A program made the position numbers and the translations under genes. A stretch of DNA of 64,000 nucleotides from Planctomycetota bacterium. Lineage in GTDB: Bacteria; Planctomycetota; UBA1135; UBA2386. Position 1 is the stretch's first letter. Every line of letters starts with the position of its first letter. Where the stretch lies: contig JACKHZ010000011.1 in assembly GCA_020638735.1 (NCBI GenBank), positions 434,001-498,000 on the forward strand. The letters are read 5' to 3'. Below, one piece after another: positions 17,012-25,278 of the stretch. The notes beneath the pieces are model-generated. The model saw only the letters and a program-made list of their open reading frames with translations, had not been told where the DNA came from and searched no databases.

Positions 17012-18694
17012 TCAGGGCAGCAACAGCACCAGCCGCTGGTTGCCGACGCAGCTCGGCTGCGATGCCGGATCCAGCGCGACGAAGCTCCAGGTGAGCTGCA
17101 GCCCGGACAGGAACGACAGCACGCCCGGCGGCCAGAAGAGCGTGGCGGTGGCGCGGCCGAACGTGTCCAGGGTGCCGAGCCCGTTGCTCATCAGCCCGCC
17201 GTTGGGATCACCGACCAGCACCCATGTCACGGCGTCCGGGTTGAGCGGCACCGGCAGGTCAGGCCCCCACGAAAATCCCGGCGATGAGCCGCTGAGGGAA
17301 GCGAGCACGAGGTAGGTGTGTCCCGCGCCTGCGGGCCCGACGTCGAGGGAGATCGTGATCGGACCGCCGTTCTGCGCGCTGAGCAGCGGCGGAGTGACGT
17401 TGACCGGCGCGCCGGCCACGTAGCGTCGGCGCGATGTCGCGACGTGGCCGTCCGCGTCGCGCACCTGCATCGTGGTGCGCCAGGTGGCGGAGTAACGGCT
17501 CAGGTGCGAGAAGGTCCCGAGCGGTTGCCATGGCGTGTCGAACTGGTTGTCACCGTCGAGGTCGAAGCGCGTCTCGAGGGTGGCGACCGGCTGGTCCTGG
17601 TCGGTCGTCGCGCCGGGGTTGACGGTCGCGCTCAGCTTCGGCGCCGTGCAGCTGTAGTTCGGCTGCGGCCAGTTGCAGCCGGGCACCGCGTAGGCGGCGA
17701 ACGCCGGCCACCAGGTCGGGTGGTTGACCAGGTGCTGGTAGCGGAACGACTGGTAGCCGTCGCCGCCGCCGAGCAGTGCGCCCGTCACCGACGCGTCGAT
17801 GGTCGAAGTCGTCGTGGTCTCCGCGGTGTCGCTATAGGTCCGCACGGCGGGGCATACGCGGCGGTCCGGCACGCCCGCGAGCGCGCAGGCGTTGCGCGCG
17901 TATTCGGCGGTCTTCTGCACGTAGGCGCGGTGCAGCGCGTAGCTCGAGTAGATCGAACCGTCGGCGGTGTAGGCCATCGGCATCAGCACGTCGAGCAGCG
18001 GCGCCAGCTGCTGCCAGTCCTGGCCGTACTGTGCCGCGAGGTTGTTGCGCACGGTCTGGTACGACTGGAAGTTGCCGTCGTAGGTGCCGCCGTCGAAGGT
18101 GCTGCGGTTGGCGATCAGGTAGGCGTGCAGCGACAGGTTGCCGATGTGCTGCCGCACGTCGGCGACGAAGGCGGTGACGTTGGCGGAGTTGGCGCCGCCG
18201 CTGCCGACGTAGCGCACGTAGTCGAGCGCGATGCCGTCGATGTCGTAGACCGGTTGCCCGTTCGTCTGCCAGGCGCCGACGAAGTAGTCGATGACGTCGA
18301 GCAGGTACTGCCGATGCGCCGCGTCACTCGGCTGCACCGTGTCGTGGAAGCACTTGAGGACGAGCACGACGCGGACGCCGGCGCTGCGGCAAGCGCTGAT
18401 CAGCGGCGCGAGCGCGATGCCGGCGCCGGTCGGGCGCACGCTGCCCCAGGCCGGGTTCCAGTCCCCCGCCTCGTCGGTGACCCAGAGCGTGCCGGTCGAG
18501 GGCCCTTCGGCACGGAAGGCGCTGACGTAGAGCGTGTCGATGCCGTGCGACTGGCAATTGCCCACGATCTCGTTGACGCGGCCGTCCATGTTGCCGACCA
18601 GGAAGGGAAACACCCCCACCGAGACGTCGGACGATTGGGCCTGGGCGACCAGGCGGGCGAGCAGGCAGAGGACGGCGAGCGTGGCGCGCAGCAT
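17012..18694 (-). CDS. Secreted GHL10 (UPF0748)-like glycoside hydrolase with C-terminal beta domains
   Basis: The 560-residue exported protein starts with a Sec signal (MLRATLAVLCLLARLVAQAQ). Residues ~25-330 resemble the GHL10/UPF0748 TIM barrel, with GIDTLYVSAF, VLVLKCFHD, IDGIALDYVRYV (the family hallmark DYVRY) and DVLMPMAYTADG. Residues ~350-430 look like an Ig/PKD-type region (LDGDNQFDTPWQPLG, reminiscent of a Ca-binding loop). The C-terminal ~120 residues match a beta module frequently attached to secreted planctomycete proteins, with LVLASLSGSSPG and DTFGRATATL. It presumably cleaves a polysaccharide or peptidoglycan-like glycan outside the cytoplasm; the substrate is unknown. A 15-bp tandem repeat lies just upstream. 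Confidence 0.8.
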   Translation of the reverse strand: MLRATLAVLCLLARLVAQAQSSDVSVGVFPFLVGNMDGRVNEIVGNCQSHGIDTLYVSAFRAEGPSTGTLWVTDEAGDWNPAWGSVRPTGAGIALAPLISACRSAGVRVVLVLKCFHDTVQPSDAAHRQYLLDVIDYFVGAWQTNGQPVYDIDGIALDYVRYVGSGGANSANVTAFVADVRQHIGNLSLHAYLIANRSTFDGGTYDGNFQSYQTVRNNLAAQYGQDWQQLAPLLDVLMPMAYTADGSIYSSYALHRAYVQKTAEYARNACALAGVPDRRVCPAVRTYSDTAETTTTSTIDASVTGALLGGGDGYQSFRYQHLVNHPTWWPAFAAYAVPGCNWPQPNYSCTAPKLSATVNPGATTDQDQPVATLETRFDLDGDNQFDTPWQPLGTFSHLSRYSATWRTTMQVRDADGHVATSRRRYVAGAPVNVTPPLLSAQNGGPITISLDVGPAGAGHTYLVLASLSGSSPGFSWGPDLPVPLNPDAVTWVLVGDPNGGLMSNGLGTLDTFGRATATLFWPPGVLSFLSGLQLTWSFVALDPASQPSCVGNQRLVLLLP

Positions 18695-18730
18695 GGCGCG
18701 GCATTATGCCGAACGGCCGACGCCGCTGCC

Positions 18731-18790
18731 CAGTTCGCAGCTGTTCAGTTCGCAGCTGTTCAGTTCGCAGCTGTTCAGTTCGCCGCTGTC
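18731..18790. repeat. Four tandem 15-bp repeats (CAGTTCGCAGCTGTT)
   Basis: Copies run 18731-18745, 18746-18760, 18761-18775 (all identical) and 18776-18790 (two mismatches), with a partial fifth. Each full unit contains the palindrome CAGCTG. The array lies between the PfkB gene's stop (18856) and the GHL10 gene's start (18694), both on the minus strand. It therefore sits in the probable promoter or leader of the glycosidase gene. Confidence 0.9.
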
Positions 18791-18855
18791 CAGTTCGAGT
18801 GTGGCGCAGGCCCCGTCTGGCCGAGGCCCCGCCGTTGCGGAGCTCCGACCATCGG

Positions 18856-19758
<903 letters not shown>

Positions 19759-19818
19759 GGCGCGCGACACTACCGCGGTCGCGCGGCGCGTTCCACCTCG
19801 CGCCGGGTCCCGCGGGCA

Positions 19819-21066
19819 TCAACGCGCGTCGTCCGCCCGCTCCTCTCGTTCTTCGCGTTCCTCGAGCGCGACCTCGCGGTCGATGTCGTCCCTGGTCACG
19901 CGGTCCTTCTCGAACAGCACGAACAGGCCGCCGATCAGCGAGAACCCGCTGAGCATGAGGCGGTAGAGGATCGACAGCGCGACGCCCATCGTCGCCATGG
20001 CGGCCGCCGGGTTGGCCGTGTCCGGCGGCATGTGCACGGCGCAGTAGGTGCTGAACAGATAGCCGTAGATCATCTCGCCGATGCCCCAGCCGTTGGGCGC
20101 CAGCGGGATCGCCGTGACGATGTTGATGACCGGCACCAACACCAGGTATTCGTAGGCGGGGATCGGGATGCCGATCGCGAGGCCGATCATCAGCACGCAC
20201 CCGACGGCGACGAGGTGATTGAGCACGCCCGCCAGCAGGCTGGCGGTGATGACCCAGGTGTGGTCGCGGTAGAAGAAGATCGCCCTGTCGACCAGTTGCA
20301 GCAGATGTCGGAGCTTCGGCGGCAGGCGGTGGAGCAGCCACTTCAGGCGGACCATCTCGCGCAGGCGCCGACTGAGCGCGACGACGCCGAGCAAGCCGAC
20401 GCCGACGATCACGCCCCAGATGCTGAGCGCCACCTGCGTGTAGCGGTCGAGGGCGAACAGCACGGCGATCGCCCCGAGCACCGCCAGCGACCCGAGCCCG
20501 AGCACGCGGTCGACGACCACCGAGACGGTGACCTGCATGCGGTGGCCGGGACACCGCTTCATGATGTAGAGCGCCTTGATCAGGTCGCCGCCCGTGGCGC
20601 CGGGCACGACCGTGTTGAAGAACACGCCGATCCACGTGAATCGCAGCGTCTCGCCCAGCGTCACGTCGGTGCCGTTGACACGCAGCAGCCACCACCAGCG
20701 CGCGCCGGCGATCAGCACGGTGAAGCAGAAGCACAGCGCCCCGAGGCCGAACAGCAGCGGGTCCAGGTTGCGCCAGTAGGTGAGGAAACCCGGGCGGATG
20801 TCGAGCGAGTTGCCGTCGGTGTCGGTGGTGCCGCGTTCCGCCTCTCGCACCTGTGCCGTCGGGTCGGTCGCGAGGCGGTAGCTCACCGGGTCGTGCTGCC
20901 ACTGCCCGACGATCTCGACGGCCTCGGAGCGGATCTCCTTGGCGCCGTTCTCGCCACCGAGCCAGACCAGTCGGTCCTCGAACTGCACCCGGCTCAGCAC
21001 GAACCACATCAGGCCGGCGACCAACAACAGCTTGACGATGCCCAGCAACCGCTTCTTCACGACCAC
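19819..21066 (-). CDS. UPF0104/LPG-synthase-TM-like integral membrane protein (flippase-like)
   Basis: The 415-residue polytopic membrane protein belongs to the family of the MprF flippase domain (UPF0104). An N-terminal helix (LLGIVKLLLVAGLMWFVL) precedes a ~70-residue soluble insertion. Multiple helices follow, including family-typical WWWLLRV, FFNTVVPGATGGDLIKA and LAPNGWGIGEMIYG. Proteins of this family translocate or bind lipid-linked molecules, often as part of glycolipid pathways; the substrate here is unknown. The last ~30 residues are a charged Glu/Arg tail. Its start overlaps the DUF366 gene by 10 bases, making it the last member of a four-gene coupled unit. Confidence 0.82.
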   Translation of the reverse strand: MVVKKRLLGIVKLLLVAGLMWFVLSRVQFEDRLVWLGGENGAKEIRSEAVEIVGQWQHDPVSYRLATDPTAQVREAERGTTDTDGNSLDIRPGFLTYWRNLDPLLFGLGALCFCFTVLIAGARWWWLLRVNGTDVTLGETLRFTWIGVFFNTVVPGATGGDLIKALYIMKRCPGHRMQVTVSVVVDRVLGLGSLAVLGAIAVLFALDRYTQVALSIWGVIVGVGLLGVVALSRRLREMVRLKWLLHRLPPKLRHLLQLVDRAIFFYRDHTWVITASLLAGVLNHLVAVGCVLMIGLAIGIPIPAYEYLVLVPVINIVTAIPLAPNGWGIGEMIYGYLFSTYCAVHMPPDTANPAAAMATMGVALSILYRLMLSGFSLIGGLFVLFEKDRVTRDDIDREVALEEREEREERADDAR

Positions 21067-21629
21067 TCTCCCTTGGCGCGGACCTTCGCACGGGCGGCGC
21101 GGATCGAGCGCTGTTCGTCGATCACGCGCTGCAGGACCCGCGCGCCGAACCGAGCCGGATCGACCGACAGTTCCGCCAGCGTGGCGATCGCGACCGGCGC
21201 CCCTCCCGGGGTCGAGTTGACGGCGAAGTGGATCAAGGCGCTGACCGGCGTGACCGTAGCGATCGAAATCGAAAGTTTCCCGTCGCCGACGAAAAGGTCG
21301 TCGCCGGTTCGCGTGACGGTCCCCGCCGGCGCCAACTCGCGCAGCACCTCGGCGGCCTGGGCCGCGAGCAGGCGCTGCCGGTGCGTGGCGAGCAGCAGGT
21401 CGGGGTGCTCGAACGCTTCCCAGACGAAGTGCACCATGTCATCGGCGGCGATACCGGGGCCGTCGATGTCGGCCAGGTCGGCGATCTCGTCACGCCTCAC
21501 CGAGCAAGGCCCGCGGAACCCGACGATCGCATCGCCGGCCATGTCGAAGCGCTGCAGCAGCCAATGGGCGCGCAGCTGGCTACCGTCGTAGGCGATCACC
21601 TCGTCACACCAGTGCGCGAGCATGCCCAT
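21057..21629 (-). CDS. DUF366 family protein
   Basis: The product is a 190-residue cytoplasmic protein of unknown biochemical function. Family-like segments are YDGSQLRAHWLLQRFDMAGDAIVGFRGP at the N-terminus (read in parts: YDGSQLRAHW, GDAIVGFRGPC), the acidic DDMVHFVWE, and DDLFVGDGKLSISIAT near the middle. The latter resembles a biotin/lipoate-ligase-like or nucleotide-handling core. The ATG at 21629 overlaps the stop of the upstream lipoprotein gene (ATGA); an ATG two codons later is an alternative. Its tight coupling with two lipoprotein genes and a flippase-like gene suggests an envelope-related or lipid-related role, which is inference only. Confidence 0.8.
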   Translation of the reverse strand: MGMLAHWCDEVIAYDGSQLRAHWLLQRFDMAGDAIVGFRGPCSVRRDEIADLADIDGPGIAADDMVHFVWEAFEHPDLLLATHRQRLLAAQAAEVLRELAPAGTVTRTGDDLFVGDGKLSISIATVTPVSALIHFAVNSTPGGAPVAIATLAELSVDPARFGARVLQRVIDEQRSIRAARAKVRAKGEWS

Positions 21630-22816
21630 CAGCCTCCCTGTTGCTCCAGCCACTCCCGCACCCAGGCCGGGTCCGCGTCGACGCCCTTCCGTCCGAGGCA
21701 CCACGTCAAGGCGATCAGCGCCGGGATGCGCAGCTTCGAGTAGTAGCTCTGTTCGTTGAGCACGGTGCGGGCGAGGAACTCGGCCGGGGAGCTCGTCTCC
21801 CAGTCCTGGCGTCCTGGCAGCCGCACCACGGCCTTCGCCTGCTCGGCATCGAGCTGGCCGCAGTAGTGGATGAGCCGCAACTGGATCAGCGAATCGGGGT
21901 CGAAGAGCGGCTCGCCACGGGCCCGCTCCTCCGGGCTGGCGGCCATCGACGCGAGCAGCAACGGCACCATCGACGGCCCGCCGAGTCCGCGGATCTGCTG
22001 CATCGCGCAGAGGCGGACCTCGGCGAACTGCGGGTCGCGGCCCTGCACGGTGCGCAGCAGCACGCCGCGGGTGCAGTGGCCGATCGCGGCGCGCAGCGCG
22101 TCGATCACCCACGGCCTGGCGCGGTCGTCGTGTTCGGCACCGAGCAGCCGCGTCAGGTCGTCGACCAGGATGATGCGCGTCGCCCAGTCCTCGAGCGGGC
22201 GGGCCGTGATCGCGGCGAGCGCGTCGCGGTACGGCACCAGCTCCGGCTCGCTGACCTCGCGATCGGCGCGCGTCTCGGGAGCCGCCGCCCGCAGCCCGGT
22301 CAAGGCGAGGTCGAGCCGCTCGGCCGACAGTGGCTCGCACAGCTCTTCGACCGAGCCGGCGAACAGCGGCAGGTCGAGGTCGCGACAGACACCTGCGAGC
22401 CCGTCGATCGCCAGCACCCTCGTCTCCGGGCTCTGGTCCAGTTCGGCCAGCCACGCGTAGCGACTGCCCGCGGCTCCACACACCAGCAGATCGCGGCCGG
22501 TCTTGTCGGGCAGTGTCCGCAGCAGCTCTCGCGTGCTGGCGCTGGGATGATCGAGCGTCTCGCGGGCGCGGTTCGGCAGCGTCCAACGCAGCAAGAAGCG
22601 GATCGGCGAGAAGAACGGCGCGCGCAGGTACCAGGCGCTGCGGTCGACCTTCTCCTCGTAGCGGAGCGAACGCACGCCGCCGACCTCCTGCAGCTTGACG
22701 ATCGCGTCGAGATCGTCGAGCGCCTCGATCGCCGACAGCGGCGAGGTCGAGGTGCACGCGGCGAGGGAGAACGCCGTCAGCACCGCACCAGTCATCGCCC
22801 GGTGTAGCGGCTTCAT
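21629..22816 (-). CDS. Lipoprotein with HEAT-like helical repeats
   Basis: The 395-residue protein has a short signal and lipobox (FSLAAC at about residue 21). The mature protein is mainly helical: an N-terminal region (LSAIEALDDLDAIVKLQEV), then repeated helix pairs such as VRLCAMQQIRGLGGPSMVPLL and ARPWVIDALRAAIG, typical of HEAT-type scaffolds. No catalytic motif was found. Its start overlaps the stop of the preceding lipoprotein and its stop overlaps the DUF366 start. The protein would sit in the periplasm or on the outer membrane and act through protein contacts. Confidence 0.75.
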   Translation of the reverse strand: MKPLHRAMTGAVLTAFSLAACTSTSPLSAIEALDDLDAIVKLQEVGGVRSLRYEEKVDRSAWYLRAPFFSPIRFLLRWTLPNRARETLDHPSASTRELLRTLPDKTGRDLLVCGAAGSRYAWLAELDQSPETRVLAIDGLAGVCRDLDLPLFAGSVEELCEPLSAERLDLALTGLRAAAPETRADREVSEPELVPYRDALAAITARPLEDWATRIILVDDLTRLLGAEHDDRARPWVIDALRAAIGHCTRGVLLRTVQGRDPQFAEVRLCAMQQIRGLGGPSMVPLLLASMAASPEERARGEPLFDPDSLIQLRLIHYCGQLDAEQAKAVVRLPGRQDWETSSPAEFLARTVLNEQSYYSKLRIPALIALTWCLGRKGVDADPAWVREWLEQQGG

Positions 22817-24123
22817 CGTCGACACCGTTCCTGCCAGAACTCGCGCGCCGCGGCGCGTCCGGCCTCGTCGACTGCTTGCAGGCGGAACTCGTGCGCCACG
22901 CCTGCGGTGCGCTCGAGAGCGCGGTGCAGCGCAGTGAACGCCGAAGGATCCTCTTCGAGCTGAAGGCGGCTGAGCAGCAGCGCCGTGGCCTCGTCGCGCC
23001 GCCCGGTGCCCGCCAGCGCGTCGACCGCTGCGTCGGCCGCGACCGCCCGGACGAGCGCGGCTTCGTCGGTCAAGGCGACCTGCCAGAGTTCGAGCTCGGC
23101 GCGGCCGAGCGCCGCGGCGGCGCGCAGCGAGCGGGCGCGCACCGCGGGCGAGGGGTCGCCGCAGCCGATCGCCAGCACGCGTTCCCGGAGCGCGTCGCGT
23201 TCTTCGTTCGCCGTCGCGTCGGCAGAGAGCGGCTTGGCCAGCAGCCGCTCGACCAGTTCCGCGCGCGTCGTCGCCGCCGGGGCCGAGCGCAACACCGCCA
23301 ACAGGTCGCGGATGCTGACGGTCGTCGTCGTCGGCCGCTCGAGCGCCGCCCGCAGCTGCTGCAGCTCCTCGCCGTGGGCTTCGAACCAGTCGCCGTCGCC
23401 GACGACCCGCAGCAGGTCGGCGCAGGTCCGGCGGGCCCGCTCGCGTTGGCCGGCGAGCAGTTCGACCTGGGCGAGCTCGAGCAGCGTGCCCGGCGCTGGG
23501 GCGAGCTGCCCACTGTCGCGCACGACCGACTGCAGTTCGGCAGCAGCCTCTCCGACGCGGCCGGTGTCGCGCAGCAGGCCAGCGTGGGCCAGCCGCAGGG
23601 CCGGCTCGCCGCTGCGCGTCGATGCCTGCTCGAGCACGAACAGCGCCTCGTCGTGTCGCTCCCGGTCCGCCAGCCATGCCGCCAACCGGAGCGCCGGGCC
23701 GACCGCATCGCTGGAGGTGGCGAGCTGCTCCCGCAGCGACCGTTCTTCCCGGCGCGCGTCCGGCCGCGGCGGAGCACCCGCGCCGCGCATCTCCGTCGTT
23801 GCCGCCGCGACGTCGCGCGGCTCGCGCTCCCCGCCGACATCGACGCCCGTAGCCGCCGCGCTCGTCTCGGCGCCGCCCGTCGTGCCAGCGCGCGGCATCG
23901 GCTCCGCCCCATCGAGCGCTTCGGGTCGGGGCACCGCCGACGCCGGCTCCGCGCGCGACCGGGCGGCGAGACGCGAGAAGGTCGACTCTCCGGCACCGCC
24001 GAAGGCGCTGCCCGAGGGACTCTGGTGCGACCCCAGCTGACACCCCCCGCCGATCACCAGCAGCTGCAGCGGCAGAAGGAACAGCACGGTCCTCGCGAGG
24101 GCTGGGCTGCGGCTACGACTCAT
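22813..24123 (-). CDS. Lipoprotein with disordered linker and HEAT/TPR-type helical repeats
   Basis: This is the first gene of the four-gene unit, with 436 residues. The signal ends LLVIGGGCQLGS, a lipobox. About 110 residues of Ala/Gly/Pro/Arg-rich linker follow, then helical repeats: TPR-like pairs (LADRERHDEALFVLEQA, LRDTGRVGEAAAELQSVV) and, in the C-terminal half, HEAT-like ones (VRARSLRAAAALGRAELELW). It probably forms a scaffold with the next lipoprotein. The 90-bp gap to the divergent IMPase-like gene should contain its promoter, but no clear boxes were seen. Confidence 0.75.
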   Translation of the reverse strand: MSRSRSPALARTVLFLLPLQLLVIGGGCQLGSHQSPSGSAFGGAGESTFSRLAARSRAEPASAVPRPEALDGAEPMPRAGTTGGAETSAAATGVDVGGEREPRDVAAATTEMRGAGAPPRPDARREERSLREQLATSSDAVGPALRLAAWLADRERHDEALFVLEQASTRSGEPALRLAHAGLLRDTGRVGEAAAELQSVVRDSGQLAPAPGTLLELAQVELLAGQRERARRTCADLLRVVGDGDWFEAHGEELQQLRAALERPTTTTVSIRDLLAVLRSAPAATTRAELVERLLAKPLSADATANEERDALRERVLAIGCGDPSPAVRARSLRAAAALGRAELELWQVALTDEAALVRAVAADAAVDALAGTGRRDEATALLLSRLQLEEDPSAFTALHRALERTAGVAHEFRLQAVDEAGRAAAREFWQERCRR

Positions 24124-24213
24124 CGACGCGACAGCTTGTAGGCGATCGCCGCATCTGCTGCACGCAGGATTCCGGCGCTTCCGCCGGGCCGCGGCGCGGG
24201 GCAAGATGCGCCG

Positions 24214-25050
24214 ATGGCAGTCGAAGACGCCCGCCGCGCGGCCCGCCGGCTCGCCCGCCTCCGGGCGCCGCTGTGCCGTATCGTACGAGACGTGGCGGAA
24301 GGAATCGCCCGCGCCCGGGTGCGGCTGCGTCCCGGCGATGTGCGGCGCAAGGCGATCGGCGACTTCGTCACCTCGCTGGACCTGCGCGGCGAACGACAGC
24401 TGCGGCGGGCGCTGCAGCAGCTGCTGCCGGAGGCCGGCTTCCTCGGAGAGGAGACCCCTTCGCGCGAGCTCGACCGCGAGTTGGTCTGGGTCGTCGATCC
24501 GATCGACGGCACCAGCAACTTCAGCCGGGGGCTGCCGCAGTTCGCAGTCTCGGTCGCGCTGCTGCGGCACGGTCAGCCGGTGCTCGCTGCGGTCCACTGC
24601 GCACCGGAGCAGGCGCTCTACTCGGCGGTGCTCGGGGGCGGCGCGGCGCGTGGCCGTCGCAAGCTGATCACCGGACCCGCCCGATTCGACGACGGGGCGA
24701 TGGTCGGCTGTCAGTGGTTTCGCGGCCAGCAGCAACTCGCCTTCCTCGCCGCGCTGCAGTCGACCGGGGCCCGTATCCGCACCCTGGGCAGCACCGTGGT
24801 GCAGATGATCGACGTGGTCAGCGGCCGCCTCGACGCCAACGTCCAGGAGCAGGGGCGCCTGTGGGACTTCGCCGCATCGGGGCTGATCGCGACCGAGGCG
24901 GGGCTCGAATTCACGGATTGGCGGGGCCGGCCGGTGTTTCCGGTCGCGGCGCTCGACAGCGGCCACACGGCGACGATCGCCGCGCCGCGCAACGTGCATC
25001 GACGGATCCGAGCCTTGCTGGCCGGGTTCTGCGAAGTCGTCGGCGATTAA
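24214..25050 (+). CDS. Inositol-monophosphatase-family phosphatase
   Basis: The 278-residue Mg-dependent, Li-sensitive-type phosphatase shows metal-site motifs of the family: GEET near residue 76, VDPIDGTSNF with three key acidic/Thr residues near residue 95, and LWDFAASGLIATEAG near residue 215. Substrates of such enzymes include inositol phosphates, fructose-1,6-bisphosphate, histidinol phosphate and PAP, and the sequence does not decide among them. The N-terminal ~40 residues are Arg-rich. The ATG at 24214 fits the family length. It is divergent from the lipoprotein operon and precedes the HEAT pair by 228 bp. Confidence 0.88.
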   Translation: MAVEDARRAARRLARLRAPLCRIVRDVAEGIARARVRLRPGDVRRKAIGDFVTSLDLRGERQLRRALQQLLPEAGFLGEETPSRELDRELVWVVDPIDGTSNFSRGLPQFAVSVALLRHGQPVLAAVHCAPEQALYSAVLGGGAARGRRKLITGPARFDDGAMVGCQWFRGQQQLAFLAALQSTGARIRTLGSTVVQMIDVVSGRLDANVQEQGRLWDFAASGLIATEAGLEFTDWRGRPVFPVAALDSGHTATIAAPRNVHRRIRALLAGFCEVVGD

Positions 25051-25141
25051 CGTTCCCCCGCCGTAACGCGTCCGCGCCTGCTGTCACGTTGGAGGTACCG
25101 CCGCGCCGACTGCCGCCGGCCCGTGGAGCGTTGGTCCCGGT

Positions 25142-25170
25142 TTTGCATCGGATGCAACGTCGGCTAGATT
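25142..25170 (+). promoter_or_regulatory. Sigma70-type promoter with overlapping 15-bp palindrome
   Basis: TTTGCA (25142-25147), a 17-base spacer and TAGATT (25165-25170) form a good housekeeping-type promoter, about 108 bases before the HEAT gene's ATG. TTGCATC-G-GATGCAA, a perfect inverted repeat, covers 25143-25157. It overlaps the -35 box and half of the spacer, the position expected of a repressor operator. Confidence 0.65.
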
Positions 25171-25278
25171 GACGGTCCCGATCAGGCGTCGGCCCGTCAC
25201 CAGCGTCCGATTCGAGGCCCGTGCGCGGGCCAGCCCTCAACGACCTGCGTTCGCAAGCGAATCAAACCGGAGCGATCC

